This document shows, piece by piece, positions 43,268 to 52,818 of a stretch of DNA of 64,000 nucleotides. The stretch covers positions 186,001 to 250,000 of the forward strand of contig NZ_CP070368.1 of assembly GCF_016919705.1 (NCBI RefSeq). Direction: 5' to 3'. The translations under genes were made by a program, and so were the position numbers. The stretch comes from Paracoccus methylovorus. Its GTDB lineage: Bacteria; Pseudomonadota; Alphaproteobacteria; Rhodobacterales; Rhodobacteraceae. Below the pieces are notes generated by a model that worked only from the letters and a program-made list of their open reading frames with translations, did not search any database and had not been told where the DNA came from. How positions within the stretch are numbered: the stretch's first letter is position 1; each line of letters opens with the position of its first letter.

Positions 43268-44301
43268 CAGCGCCGCCTTCCGCGCAGGATCAGCGCGAAA
43301 AAGATCGGCAGCCCGATCAGCGAGGTGACAAGGCCAACCGGCAGCAGCACCCCCGGCACCAGTGTCTTGGAAAGCGTCGAGGCCAGCGACATGACCAGCG
43401 CGCCGGTCAGCAGGCTGGCGGGCAGGAAGACGCGGTGGTTTTCGCCCACCAGCATGCGGGCGATATGCGGACCGGCAAGTCCGACAAAGCCAATGACGCC
43501 GACCATCGACACGGCCGAGGCCGCCAGCAGGCTGACCCGCAAAAGTGTCCAGCGCCTGAGCCCGGTCACATCGACGCCAAAGCTTTTCGCCTGATCCTCG
43601 CCCAGCCGCAGGGCGGTCAGCTTCCACGCCGCGCGGAACGAGAAGGGGACCGCGACCACCAGCACCACGCCGATCAGCACCACACCGGGCCATTGCGCCG
43701 AGGCGAGGCTGCCCATGGTCCAGAACACCAGTTGTTGCAGCGCATCGGCAGAGGCCACGAATTGCAGCAGCGACAGCAGCGCGGCGGCGGTAAAGTTCAG
43801 TGCCACGCCGAACAGGATCAGCACCTCGGGACCGCCGCCGCGAATCCGCCCCAAAAGCTGCAACAGCCCCAGCGCACCAAGCGCGAACAGGAAGGCATTG
43901 CCCGAGACGCTCCAGACCGGGGGCAGGCCGGGCACGGTCAGGCCCAGCACGATTGCCACTGCCGCGCCCAGTGCGGCCGATGAGGACACGCCCAGCGTGA
44001 ACGGCTCGGCCAGCGGGTTTTCCAGCACGGTCTGCATCTCGGCTCCGGCCAGCGCCAATGCGGCGCCCACCAACAGCGCCATGCAGGCGACGGGCAGGCG
44101 GACGTCCCAGACGATGACCTGAGTGCCGCGCGTGACCTCGCCCCCGGTCAGGGCGCGCAGCGTATCGGCCAGCGGCAGTCCGGCCGGGCCGGTGACCAGA
44201 TCCAGCAGCAACGCCGCCAGTGCCGCCAGCGCCAGCACGCCCACCAAAAGGGCGTTGCGCCGGCTTTGCCGGTGATAGCGCTGCAGGATGGCGTCGCTCA
44301 T
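43267..44301 (-). CDS. FecCD-family iron/siderophore permease
   Basis: The 344-residue membrane protein has nine to ten helices and FecCD motifs (LRLPVACMALLVGAALALAG-type coupling segment, ENPLAEPFTLGVSSSAALGA, GLAGPHIARMLVGENHR, LPVGLVTSLIGLPIFFALIL). It is the only permease gene, so it should homodimerise. Start 44301 overlaps the binding-protein stop by four bases. Confidence 0.92.
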   Translation of the reverse strand: MSDAILQRYHRQSRRNALLVGVLALAALAALLLDLVTGPAGLPLADTLRALTGGEVTRGTQVIVWDVRLPVACMALLVGAALALAGAEMQTVLENPLAEPFTLGVSSSAALGAAVAIVLGLTVPGLPPVWSVSGNAFLFALGALGLLQLLGRIRGGGPEVLILFGVALNFTAAALLSLLQFVASADALQQLVFWTMGSLASAQWPGVVLIGVVLVVAVPFSFRAAWKLTALRLGEDQAKSFGVDVTGLRRWTLLRVSLLAASAVSMVGVIGFVGLAGPHIARMLVGENHRVFLPASLLTGALVMSLASTLSKTLVPGVLLPVGLVTSLIGLPIFFALILRGRRR

Positions 44302-45395
44302 TGTTCGGGTGTCACCCACCAGGTCCCCGGCACGGTGACGGGCAGAAAGCGTGCGTTGATCTCGGCCAGCGTGGCTGCGGGATCGACGTCCTGAAACAGG
44401 TCGGGATGAAAGGTCTTGGCCAGATATTCGATCAGCGCGATATGCACCGGCGAATCGTTGAACAGGTGCCAGACGCCTGCCACGCGCCCTTCCTCGACCG
44501 CGCGCAGCGACGAAAAGCCGGGCGCCGAGATCAGCTTGTCGAAACTTGCCTGTGCGGTGTCTGCATCGACGCCCGAGCCCAGCACCAGCCCACCCCGCAC
44601 CGCCATATGCGTGCCGCCGGTCGCGATATAGACGTCCGGGTCGGCCCCGATCAGATATTCCAGGCTGACGTTGCCCAGCACGCCCTTGACGGTGTCGTTG
44701 CCGATGTTCTGCCCACCCGCGGTGGTGATGAAGTCATGAAACACCCCGGTGCCGACGGTCGAGCAGCAGCTCTGCGGGGCGGCATGGACGTGAAAGAACA
44801 CACGCGGCCGGGTAATGTCGGGCGCGGCAAGGCGGTCGCGGATGCGCGCAAGCCGGGCTTCGTAGAAATCGGCGAATTCCTCGGCACGTTCCTCGGCGCC
44901 GATCAGCTTGCCCAGAATCTGCAGGCTGGGGATCGAATTTTCCTGCGGATGCGAGAAGAAATCGACATAGGCGACCGGAATCCCCGCCGCCTCGATCTGC
45001 TGGCGGGCGACCTCCATGCCGGGATCACCCTGGTCGATCAGCGTCAGCACCACCAGATCGGGATGCAGCGCGATGATCGCCTCGGCCGAGATGTCGCGAT
45101 TGCCCGAGCCGACGGGGCGGATCTCGTCGATATCGGGGAATTTCTCGCGGTAAGCCTGCATCGTCGGCTCGTCCAGCGCCTTGTCGAGACGCCAGCCGGT
45201 GACCAGCGACACCGGATCGTCGTGGATCAGCCCCAGTACCGTCAGGTGCCGCCCCTCGCCCAGCACGATGTGGCGGGCGGGTTCAGGCAGATGAACGACG
45301 CGCCCCAGAATGTCGGTGGCCACCACATCCGCCACGGCAGAGCCAAATGAGGCGATCAGGGCAAGGGCGGCAAGCAGCGGGCGGGTCAGTGTCAT
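44298..45395 (-). CDS. Iron-complex periplasmic binding protein
   Basis: The 365-residue protein has a signal peptide (ending ASFGSAVADV) and a helical-backbone metal/siderophore-binding fold (TDILGRVVHLPEPARHIVLGEGRHLTVLGL; ALHPDLVVL; GTGVFHDFITTAGGQNI). First gene of the importer trio, read after the beta-propeller gene in the same direction. Ligand unknown; a catecholate is suggested by the neighbouring EntF- and Fes-like genes. Confidence 0.88.
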   Translation of the reverse strand: MTLTRPLLAALALIASFGSAVADVVATDILGRVVHLPEPARHIVLGEGRHLTVLGLIHDDPVSLVTGWRLDKALDEPTMQAYREKFPDIDEIRPVGSGNRDISAEAIIALHPDLVVLTLIDQGDPGMEVARQQIEAAGIPVAYVDFFSHPQENSIPSLQILGKLIGAEERAEEFADFYEARLARIRDRLAAPDITRPRVFFHVHAAPQSCCSTVGTGVFHDFITTAGGQNIGNDTVKGVLGNVSLEYLIGADPDVYIATGGTHMAVRGGLVLGSGVDADTAQASFDKLISAPGFSSLRAVEEGRVAGVWHLFNDSPVHIALIEYLAKTFHPDLFQDVDPAATLAEINARFLPVTVPGTWWVTPEQ

Positions 45396-45416
45396 GGCGG
45401 ATCCGTTGGCTCATGC

Positions 45417-45442
45417 GCCGGGGCGCGGCAAGGCGCCCCGGC
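45417..45442 (-). repeat. Intercistronic hairpin in the iron operon
   Basis: GCCGGGGCGC and GCGCCCCGGC pair perfectly over ten bases in the 63-base gap between the beta-propeller gene and the binding-protein gene. It may stabilise the upstream message or partly stop transcription. Confidence 0.5.
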
Positions 45443-45458
45443 AGGGTCGACGCCCCTC

Positions 45459-46865
45459 TTACTCCGTGGCGGGGGTGATGCGCCAGATGCGGTCGCCCGA
45501 CTCGTCGTTTTCGCCGCGCGACTTGTTGACCGCCCAGACGTTGCCCTTGCCATCGGCGCGCAACTGGTTGGGGAAGCTGCCGGCGTCGAGGTTGGCGACG
45601 ATCTCGCCCTCGGGGCTGACGACGCTGATGGTGCCGGCGCCGCGGTTGGCGACATAGGCGTTGCGGCTTACCGGCTCGAAGGCGACGTTCAGGGGGCCGG
45701 CGCCCACGGCGACATCATGGATCACCTCGCCGGTTTCTGCCTTGACGATCAGCAGGTTGTCGGTGGCCTGCGAGGCGACGAAGATCAGCCCTTCCTGCGG
45801 GTCGTAGGCCACGCCCGAGGCGGACTTGGCACCCGGCAGAGCGATCACCCTGACCTCGCCCGAGGTCAGATCGACGATGGCGGCCTCGGGTGTGGACAGG
45901 CTGACGGTGACCAGCTTGCCTCCCTGCTCGTCGATGTCCAGCGCCATGGTCGAGAACTCTTCGCCGCGAATCTGCGACTGGATGGTGATCGGTTCCAGCG
46001 GCTCCAGCGTCTTGGTGTCGAAAACCTTGATCTCGGGCGTGCCCGTGGCGCTGGCATAAGCGCGGCTGTTGGCCTCATCCACCACCACATCGCGGGCATG
46101 GGGCACCGAACCCGGCTCGAACTGCTTGACCAGCGACAGGTCGGACTGCTTGTAAACAGCAGCCGTGTTCTGACGGGTGTTGGTCACCCAGACGTGGCCG
46201 TGCGCGTCATCCACATCGATGCCATAGACAGCCAGAAGCCCGGCATCGCTGCCATCGGGGCGGGCGGGGGCGGCGGCGGGGGTGACCTCGGCCTCGACCT
46301 TCAGCGTCTCGGGGTTGACCTTGACCAGTTTCGATTCCTTGACCGGCGGCCGGCCGACGGCGCTGGTCGCGAAGGCGGCATTGGCGGCTTCGCTGAATTT
46401 CACCTGATAAAGACCGCGCGCCGCCGGCTCGCTGACGACCGAGAACTTCTCGGCGCCCGCAACCGCCACTTCGGGCGAGATTTTCAGCTCGACCACGTTA
46501 GCCGACGCAGGGTTTTCGGTGATGACCACGATGGGCTGCAGGCCGGTTTCGGCATCGGCATCAATGTCGAGCGCAAAGCTGAACTTGCCTTCGGCGTCGA
46601 CGGCGATCGGCTCGGCGGTCAGTGCGTTGGGGCCGCGCATCAGCGTGACGGTCTGGCCGGGGATCAGGTTTTCGCCCTCGATCAACGCCTTGCCGCCCTT
46701 GTGGACCGGGGCGCGCTCGACGCCGCCGGCCGAAACGCGGCCAGCAAAATCGACCAGCGGCTTGGTAAAGACGGTATCGGCCAGGACCGGGCCCGAAATC
46801 ACCGAAAGTGCAAGCGCAGACGCCCCCAGCAGGGTGCGCATCGAGGGCCGTGATGGATGTGCCAT
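45459..46865 (-). CDS. YncE-like beta-propeller protein, exported
   Basis: The 468-residue protein has a signal peptide (ASALALSVISGPVLAD) and, after an N-terminal beta-rich region (about 30-150), a propeller of YVTN/YncE-type repeats (AVYGIDVDDAHGHVWVTNT; SRAYASATGTPEIKVFDT; RNAYVANRGAGTISVVSPEG). E. coli yncE is induced by iron starvation. Being ahead of a FecBCD-type importer suggests a role in iron uptake, but no enzymatic motif is visible. Confidence 0.78.
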   Translation of the reverse strand: MAHPSRPSMRTLLGASALALSVISGPVLADTVFTKPLVDFAGRVSAGGVERAPVHKGGKALIEGENLIPGQTVTLMRGPNALTAEPIAVDAEGKFSFALDIDADAETGLQPIVVITENPASANVVELKISPEVAVAGAEKFSVVSEPAARGLYQVKFSEAANAAFATSAVGRPPVKESKLVKVNPETLKVEAEVTPAAAPARPDGSDAGLLAVYGIDVDDAHGHVWVTNTRQNTAAVYKQSDLSLVKQFEPGSVPHARDVVVDEANSRAYASATGTPEIKVFDTKTLEPLEPITIQSQIRGEEFSTMALDIDEQGGKLVTVSLSTPEAAIVDLTSGEVRVIALPGAKSASGVAYDPQEGLIFVASQATDNLLIVKAETGEVIHDVAVGAGPLNVAFEPVSRNAYVANRGAGTISVVSPEGEIVANLDAGSFPNQLRADGKGNVWAVNKSRGENDESGDRIWRITPATE

Positions 46866-46950
46866 GAGAAACTCCTTGAAAATAGATCAGGTCTCGCTTT
46901 GGCTGACCCCGGATCAGGGCTGGCTTCGATCAGCGCGCAACCTATATTCC

Positions 46951-46965
46951 TGACCGTCCTTGTCA
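46951..46965. promoter_or_regulatory. Iron-rhodo-box-like site (TGA-N9-TCA)
   Basis: TGA, nine bases, TCA lies in the 151-base gap between the divergent propeller operon and the esterase gene. The minus-strand TTGACA overlapping the box could be the -35 of the leftward operon. RirA-type iron regulators in alphaproteobacteria recognise this pattern. A 6-base specification can occur by chance, so this is tentative. Confidence 0.4.
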
Positions 46966-47016
46966 ACTAACGCTGGCAGGAGGTTGGATATTCGCAAGCA
47001 GAGGAATTGTCACAAT

Positions 47017-47850
47017 ATGTCGCAGCAGGGACGGGTCGGACCGGATCACGCCAGAAAACAGGCCGAACTTCGGATATTTGAGACCGGCGCGCCCACGCAT
47101 GAGCTTTCGCAAAAGGTGGTGGCGGTCGGTCCCGGTTACCGGCTGTTTCTGGCAGTTCCCAAGGCGCCCGCGCCCGAACAGGGATGGCCGGTGCTTTATA
47201 TGCTGGATGGCAATGCGGCCTTTGATTTCCTGACGCCCGAGCATCTGGCGCTGGTGCCGGGGCTGATGATCGTCGGCATCGGCTATGACATCGACCGCCA
47301 GTTTGCGCGCGAATTGCGCACGCAGGATTTCACCGCGCCTGATGGGCCGGGCGACGGTCTGCGCCCCGATCACGTCCATGAAGGCCGTGTGGCCGGTGGT
47401 GCGGCGATCTTTCACGACAGGCTGACCGGCCCTTTGCGCGCCGCGGCCGAAGCAGGGCTGCCAGCGAATCCGGCCCGCCGCACGCTTTGGGGGCACAGTT
47501 TCGGCGGGCTCTTCACGCTTTACGCGCTGCTGGCACGGCCGGCCGGCTTTGCCCGCTATGCTGCGATCAGCCCCTCGATCTGGTGGGACGAGGCGCTGAT
47601 TCGCCGGGTGGCGCAGGAGGCCGCGGCTGCTTCGCTACCCTTGCTGGTGGCGCTGGGCGATCGCGAGAAACGCTCGGGCAGCGATGGCCCGCCCCCCGAT
47701 GGCCCTGCGCCCGCGACCATGCAATTTGTCGCGGATCTGGCCGACCATCCCGGCCATCAGGCGCAGGTTCATGTGCTGAAGGGGCATATCCATATCCAGA
47801 CACTTGCGGGTTCCTTTCCGCTGGTCCTGCCTTTTGCCGCCACGGATTAA
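47017..47850 (+). CDS. Siderophore-esterase-like alpha/beta hydrolase (Fes/IroE/BesA type)
   Basis: The 277-residue protein has an esterase D-like fold: WPVLYMLDGNAAFDFL, nucleophile in GHSFGGLFTLYAL, acidic residue in VALGDREKR and histidine in KGHIHIQTL. The family hydrolyses ferric catecholate triesters such as enterobactin to release iron. Start 47017 (MSQQGRVGPD) has GAGGA upstream; the frame from 46960 would span the iron box. Lacks a signal peptide, so it is probably cytosolic. Confidence 0.83.
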   Translation: MSQQGRVGPDHARKQAELRIFETGAPTHELSQKVVAVGPGYRLFLAVPKAPAPEQGWPVLYMLDGNAAFDFLTPEHLALVPGLMIVGIGYDIDRQFARELRTQDFTAPDGPGDGLRPDHVHEGRVAGGAAIFHDRLTGPLRAAAEAGLPANPARRTLWGHSFGGLFTLYALLARPAGFARYAAISPSIWWDEALIRRVAQEAAAASLPLLVALGDREKRSGSDGPPPDGPAPATMQFVADLADHPGHQAQVHVLKGHIHIQTLAGSFPLVLPFAATD

Positions 47851-47901
47851 CCGGATCTTCAGGCTTTCCTGCTTTTGTCGAGGCAGAAAAGGAGGATTCG
47901 G

Positions 47902-48156
47902 ATGCCGATCATCAGATATGCGCTGGTTTTTCTGGGCATTGCGCTTTGCACCATTGGTGCCGTGCAGGTGCAAAAGGGGATGCCCGGCTTCTATGTTTCG
48001 CGCGGCATTGCCGATCTGCAGGCGGATGCCAATCAGATCCTGCTGGGTATTGGCTGGCTGATCGGCGGGCTGGCCAGCGGTGTGTTTGCGCTGGCCTTTG
48101 TCCCTGTGCCGCAGCCGCCGGATCGGAGCCTTAATCCCGACCCAGCCTCTGGATAA
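47902..48156 (+). CDS. Small membrane protein (84 aa)
   Basis: The 84-residue protein has two membrane helices (about 4-24 and 46-70) and a GGAGGA binding site. No family recognised. Its 3' end overlaps the convergent EntF-like gene by 26 bases. Position behind the esterase gene suggests co-expression. Confidence 0.6.
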   Translation: MPIIRYALVFLGIALCTIGAVQVQKGMPGFYVSRGIADLQADANQILLGIGWLIGGLASGVFALAFVPVPQPPDRSLNPDPASG

Positions 48157-51100
48157 GCTCGGGGGCGATCAGTGCCGTGGCTTCGGCCGAGGTCATCTCG
48201 GCATGCAAAAGGGGCAGGTCAATGACCTCAAGCGCAGCGGCATAGGGTGCCCACATTTCAGGTGTCAGCGCGCGCTCCTTATGGTCGCGGGCAGCGCGGA
48301 AGTGCGTGATCGTGCCGGCAAAGCGGCGGTGATGATGATCGCGGATCATGCGGTTCGTGCCGGTCACGGTGCGGATCACCCCGTCCAGCACCCGCGCGGG
48401 CAAGGCACCCAGCGCGCTGTCGCCCCGGCGCAGGAAGGAAACCACCGCCTCGCGCGTGTCCAGTTCCCGATGTGCCTCGGGGTCGTAGCCGGCGATGGCC
48501 AGCAGCGCGCGCAGCGCCGTGACCGGGTCGGGTTCGGGCTCGTCACGCCAAGCGTCGCAGGGATAGCTGTCCAGCATGGCGACAACTCCGACCCGGCGAC
48601 CCTTCTGGGCCAGCATCACGGCGATCTCTTGCGCCAGAATGCCGCCGACCGACCAGCCCGCCAGATGGACCCGTCCTTTGGGCACCAGCGTGGTGATGCG
48701 TTGCGCATAGTCGCTCGCCAGTTCGGCGAGGTCGCCGGCCATCTGCACCGCCGGATCAAGGGCTGGATGTTGCAGCCCCCAGACGCGGCGCGCGGGCGCG
48801 ATGCGCCGCGCCAGACCGTGATACCCCCAGGACAGCCCCCCAGCCGGATGGATCAGGAACAGGGGGGTGGCTTGCGGGTCGCCCTCGGCCAGCACAATCA
48901 GCGGGCCAAGCCCGTCGTCATGCGGCGCTTGCGCGTCCAGCGCGGTGGCCAGCACCGCGAGAATCGGATGTTCGAAGATGGTGCCAAGCCCGGGGTTGCG
49001 CCCCGTAGCTGTCTCAAGCGCCTGCGAAAGCCGCACGGCGGACAGCGAATCCCCCCCCAGCGCAAAGAAATCGGCCTCGGCCGGTGCGGGTTCGGGCAGG
49101 TGCAGGACCTCGGCGAACAGTTGCGCCAGCATCTGCTCTGTCGGTGTTTCCGCCGCGCGACCCGAGGCGATGAACTCCGGCGCGGGCAGGGCTTTGCGGT
49201 CCAGTTTGCCGTTCGAGGTGACGGGCAGCGCATCCAGCGCCACCTCGGCCGAAGGGACCATGTACGCGGGCAGGCTGGCCGCCAGCCGCTCGGCAAGCAG
49301 GCTGGGCCGCCAGTCCCCGGTCGGCACCAGATAGGCGACAAGGCGCTTTTCGCCGGCGTGATCTTCGCGCGCGATCACCGCGCATTCCTGCGCGAGGCCG
49401 GTGGCCATGATCGCTGCCTCGATCTCGCCCAGCTCTACGCGCAGCCCCCGGATCTTTACCTGATGATCCGAGCGGCCCAGATAGACCACGGCCCCGTCCG
49501 GCCGCAGCCGCGCCAGGTCACCGGTGGCGTAAAGCCGACCCAGGGGCCCGCTGACAAAGCGTTCCGCGGTCAGGTCCGGCCGCCCCAGATAACCGCGCGC
49601 AAGCTGCACGCCACCCAGATACAGGTGCCCCGCCAGTCCCGGTGGTACCGGGCGCATCCGCTCATCCAGCACCTCCAGTGCGGTGTTCCACACCGGCCAG
49701 CCGATCGGGATCGGGTTTGCCCGATCCTCGGCCGAGGCGGGCCAATAGCTGACGTCCACCGCCGCTTCGGTCGGGCCGTAAAGATTGTGCAGTTCCGCGT
49801 CGATACGCGCGTGAAAGCGGTCGCGCTGGTCTGCCGTCAACTCTTCGCCCGAGCAGAAAACCCGCCGCAAGCTCAGCCCCTGCGAGGCGGGCGAGGCCAG
49901 AAAGGCCGAGAGCATCGAGGGCACGAAATGGCAGGTGGTGATGCCGCGTTCCCGAATCAGCCGGGCGATGGCGGTGGGATCGCGATGCGCGTCGGGGGGC
50001 GCCATCACCAGCTCGGCCCCGGCGATCATCGGCAGGAAGAACTCCCAGACCGAGACGTCGAAGGTGGCGGGCGTTTTTTGCAGGATGCGGTCGCTGGCGT
50101 CGATACCGTAATGCGCTTGCATCCACAGCAGGCGGTTGACGATGGCGCGATGTTCGATGGCGACGCCCTTGGGCTCTCCGGTCGAGCCCGAGGTGAAGAT
50201 GACATAGGCCAGATCGCCGGGTGCCGGCGTGGCCTTGGGGCGGCCCTCGGTGGGCCACTCACCGGGCAGCAGCAGTTCGGCATCGGCTGGAAACAGCCCG
50301 GTCAGGTTGGCCGAGGTCAGCACCGCGACGGGCTGCGCCTGCGCGAGGATGCGGGCGATGCGCTCGGGCGGATGCGCCGGGTCGAGCGGCAGATAGGCCG
50401 CGCCCGCGCGCAGGATCGCCAGCAGTGCCACGGGCAATTCCAGCGAACGCTCCAGCGCCACGGCCACGATGCGGTCAGGACCGGCGCCAAGTTCCTCAAG
50501 CCGCGCAGCCAGTGCGGCGCTGCGGCGGTCAAGTTCGGCAAAGGTCAGGCCGTCTGCGCCAAAGCTGATGGCGACGGCGTCAGGGGTGGCGGCAAGCTGC
50601 GTCGCGATCAGCGCGGTCAGCGTGGTGTCGGGGACCGGGTGGTGCGTTGCCTTGGCCTGCGCCTGTGCCTGGGCGATCTCGTCGGGGCTTGCGGTAGGCA
50701 CGGAGGCAAGGCTTTCGCAGGCAAGCGCCGCGGTCAGAAAGGCCACCAGCCGGTCGCCATGGCCACGCACCTCATCGGCGGTGTAAAGCCCGGGGTTTGC
50801 GTCCACCTCGAAAATCATGCCCGAGGCCGGATCGCCCCGGAAGGTCAGCGTCAGGTCATCGACGGCGCCGGCCCCCAGAATGTGCAGATGAGTTTGCAGA
50901 CCCGGAAACTCTGGCGGCTTGTCAAAGGGCTGCACGTTCACCAAGGGTCCGTAAAGCCGTCGCGTGCCACCGACCAGCCCCAGTTCGCGGCGCAAAAGCT
51001 CGCTGCGGTAAAGGCCGCGGCGGCGGGCCTGCGCCATCCGTTTCGATTGCGCGGCCAGCCATTCCGGCAGGGGGGCATCCTCGTCCAGCCGCAACCGGTG

Positions 51101-51988
51101 CGGCAGGACGTTCATTGCCATGCAGGGCACCTGTGCGATCTTGCGGCCCATCCGGGCCATGAAAGGCAGGCCGATCACCGCCTCGCCCCCGGTCCATCGC
51201 GCAAGATATGCGCCGGTCAGGGCGTTCAGCACATCCGGCCAACCCAGCCGGTGGCGGGTGGCGTAATTCGCCAGCCGGTCCAGCAGAGCCTGCGGCAGCA
51301 GGCGGGAATCGCGCAGGAAATCGGGACCGCTGGCCGCACGGCCCGGCGCCAGCCCGGCGATTTCGGGTAGTTGGGCCAGTTCGGCGTGCCACCAGTCGCG
51401 ATCTGCCTGACGACGGGACGAGGCGCGCCAGGCCGCATCCTCATCGGCCGCCAGAGACAACGGGCCAAAGGGTTCGGGCGCGGGCGCCCCGGCCACCAGC
51501 GCGGCATAATGCGCGGCGATGCGGTTGGTCACCAGCACCATGCCATAGCCGTCGATGGCAAGGTGGTGGATGCGTTCATAAAGCAAGTGCCGCTGAGGCC
51601 CCAAGGCGAACAGTGTCAGCGCCCCGGCCGGTTCATGTGCCAGATTCAGGGGCCGTTGGCTGTCGGCGCGCATCTGCGCCAATGCCTGCGCCTCGGCATT
51701 GGGTTGGGCGGACAGATCGGCAAAACCCAGCATCGCCGGCAGCCCGACCCATTGCCGTGGCCCCTCTGGACCGCCGTGAAAGCGCAGCGACAGGGCCGGG
51801 GTTTCGGCGATGGTCCGCGCGACGGCCTGCGCCAGCGCATCGCGATCCAGCGGGCCGATGAGTTCCAGATACTGCCCGGTGTTCAGGATCGGGTTGTCGG
51901 GATCCAGCGCCTGAGCATACCACAACCCCTCTTGCGCCTCGGTCAGGGGATAGGCGGTTTCGGCCGGAATTTCCTGATGCCTGTTCAT
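48131..51988 (-). CDS. EntF-like nonribosomal peptide synthetase (C-A-T-TE)
   Basis: The 1285-residue protein has a condensation domain with HHLAIDG (H141, H142, G147), an adenylation domain (about 450-930, YVIFTSGSTGEPKG, NLYGPTEAAVD), a thiolation site (S981 in LGGDSLSAV) and a thioesterase with S1113 in GWSVGG. Length and order equal E. coli EntF (1293). The ten pocket residues, aligned by eye with EntF, read D-V-W-H-F-S-L-V-D, the serine code. The product should be an ester-linked seryl catecholate or similar. No entA, entB, entC, entE, entD or MbtH-like gene is in the window. Confidence 0.9.
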   Translation of the reverse strand: MNRHQEIPAETAYPLTEAQEGLWYAQALDPDNPILNTGQYLELIGPLDRDALAQAVARTIAETPALSLRFHGGPEGPRQWVGLPAMLGFADLSAQPNAEAQALAQMRADSQRPLNLAHEPAGALTLFALGPQRHLLYERIHHLAIDGYGMVLVTNRIAAHYAALVAGAPAPEPFGPLSLAADEDAAWRASSRRQADRDWWHAELAQLPEIAGLAPGRAASGPDFLRDSRLLPQALLDRLANYATRHRLGWPDVLNALTGAYLARWTGGEAVIGLPFMARMGRKIAQVPCMAMNVLPHRLRLDEDAPLPEWLAAQSKRMAQARRRGLYRSELLRRELGLVGGTRRLYGPLVNVQPFDKPPEFPGLQTHLHILGAGAVDDLTLTFRGDPASGMIFEVDANPGLYTADEVRGHGDRLVAFLTAALACESLASVPTASPDEIAQAQAQAKATHHPVPDTTLTALIATQLAATPDAVAISFGADGLTFAELDRRSAALAARLEELGAGPDRIVAVALERSLELPVALLAILRAGAAYLPLDPAHPPERIARILAQAQPVAVLTSANLTGLFPADAELLLPGEWPTEGRPKATPAPGDLAYVIFTSGSTGEPKGVAIEHRAIVNRLLWMQAHYGIDASDRILQKTPATFDVSVWEFFLPMIAGAELVMAPPDAHRDPTAIARLIRERGITTCHFVPSMLSAFLASPASQGLSLRRVFCSGEELTADQRDRFHARIDAELHNLYGPTEAAVDVSYWPASAEDRANPIPIGWPVWNTALEVLDERMRPVPPGLAGHLYLGGVQLARGYLGRPDLTAERFVSGPLGRLYATGDLARLRPDGAVVYLGRSDHQVKIRGLRVELGEIEAAIMATGLAQECAVIAREDHAGEKRLVAYLVPTGDWRPSLLAERLAASLPAYMVPSAEVALDALPVTSNGKLDRKALPAPEFIASGRAAETPTEQMLAQLFAEVLHLPEPAPAEADFFALGGDSLSAVRLSQALETATGRNPGLGTIFEHPILAVLATALDAQAPHDDGLGPLIVLAEGDPQATPLFLIHPAGGLSWGYHGLARRIAPARRVWGLQHPALDPAVQMAGDLAELASDYAQRITTLVPKGRVHLAGWSVGGILAQEIAVMLAQKGRRVGVVAMLDSYPCDAWRDEPEPDPVTALRALLAIAGYDPEAHRELDTREAVVSFLRRGDSALGALPARVLDGVIRTVTGTNRMIRDHHHRRFAGTITHFRAARDHKERALTPEMWAPYAAALEVIDLPLLHAEMTSAEATALIAPELIQRLGRD

Positions 51989-52159
51989 GTCAGGCCCGCT
52001 CCAACCGGCATGTGGGACACTCTAAGGACAGGAAAGAACTGACGATCATGTTACCCCGGACTCCGGTTCGCGGGTCTTGCCCGTCTGGGGCCATGGCCAT
52101 AATGTCGCCAAGGAATTTAGTCAACTTTACTCGCACGGCAAACCCGCGCAGGAGCGACC

Positions 52160-52729
52160 ATGGCCCCGAAATCCGTGCCTTTGCGCGATACCCGGCAGCT
52201 TTACGGCAAAGTGACGCGCTTGCTGCATTGGAGCATTGCCGCGCTGATGCTGTGGCAGTTCTTCGGCATGGGGCTGAAATTGCTTTTGGGACGTCAGCCG
52301 GTGGTGGCGTTCTTCGTTGGCTCGCACCAGGCGGTGGGAACGGTGCTGTTCGTGCTGATCGCGCTGCGGGTGGTCTGGGCCTTGGTGAACCGCCGCAGCC
52401 GGCCGGATCACGGTGCGGGTTTTTGGGGGCTGGCGGCGCGGCTGGGTCATATGGCGCTGTATCTGGTGATGGCGCTGGTGCCGACCATCGCGTTGTTGCG
52501 CGCCTATGGCGGCGAGCGGGCCTTTGCCCCCTTCGGCTTTCAGATTTTTCCGGCGCAAGAGCCCCCGATCACCTGGACGGTCAACCTGGCCGGTGCGCTG
52601 CACGGAGAGCTTGCCTGGCTGTTGCTGGTTTTGATCCTGGGTCACGTGGTCATGGTCGGCGTGCATGAAAGCATGTGGCGCGACGGCACGCTGGCGCGCA
52701 TGGCTGGACGGCGACGGGCGGGGCTTTAG
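52160..52729 (+). CDS. Cytochrome b561
   Basis: The 189-residue protein has four membrane helices with haem-ligand histidines in VTRLLHWSIAALML, GSHQAVGTVLFVL, GALHGELAWLLLVLILGHVVMVGVHESMW. It is of the bacterial CybB type, a di-haem quinol-oxidising membrane protein. Divergent from the EntF-like gene. Confidence 0.9.
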   Translation: MAPKSVPLRDTRQLYGKVTRLLHWSIAALMLWQFFGMGLKLLLGRQPVVAFFVGSHQAVGTVLFVLIALRVVWALVNRRSRPDHGAGFWGLAARLGHMALYLVMALVPTIALLRAYGGERAFAPFGFQIFPAQEPPITWTVNLAGALHGELAWLLLVLILGHVVMVGVHESMWRDGTLARMAGRRRAGL

Positions 52730-52818
52730 GCTACAGTCCGGGGCCTGGATCGGCAAAGGGTGGCGCGGGGCCGCCCTTTTTCATTGATTGCGCGTCGGGG
52801 CGGTGTCACCATTCGTTC

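Noticed and set aside
46960..47016. Earlier ATG for the esterase gene
   Set aside because: It would put the start inside the TGA-N9-TCA box, and the first 19 residues do not look like the family.
48080..51370. A 1096-codon open frame on the plus strand
   Set aside because: It is the antisense shadow of the EntF-like gene; its sequence is rich in R, Q, G and H as expected for a GC-rich complement and shows no domain.
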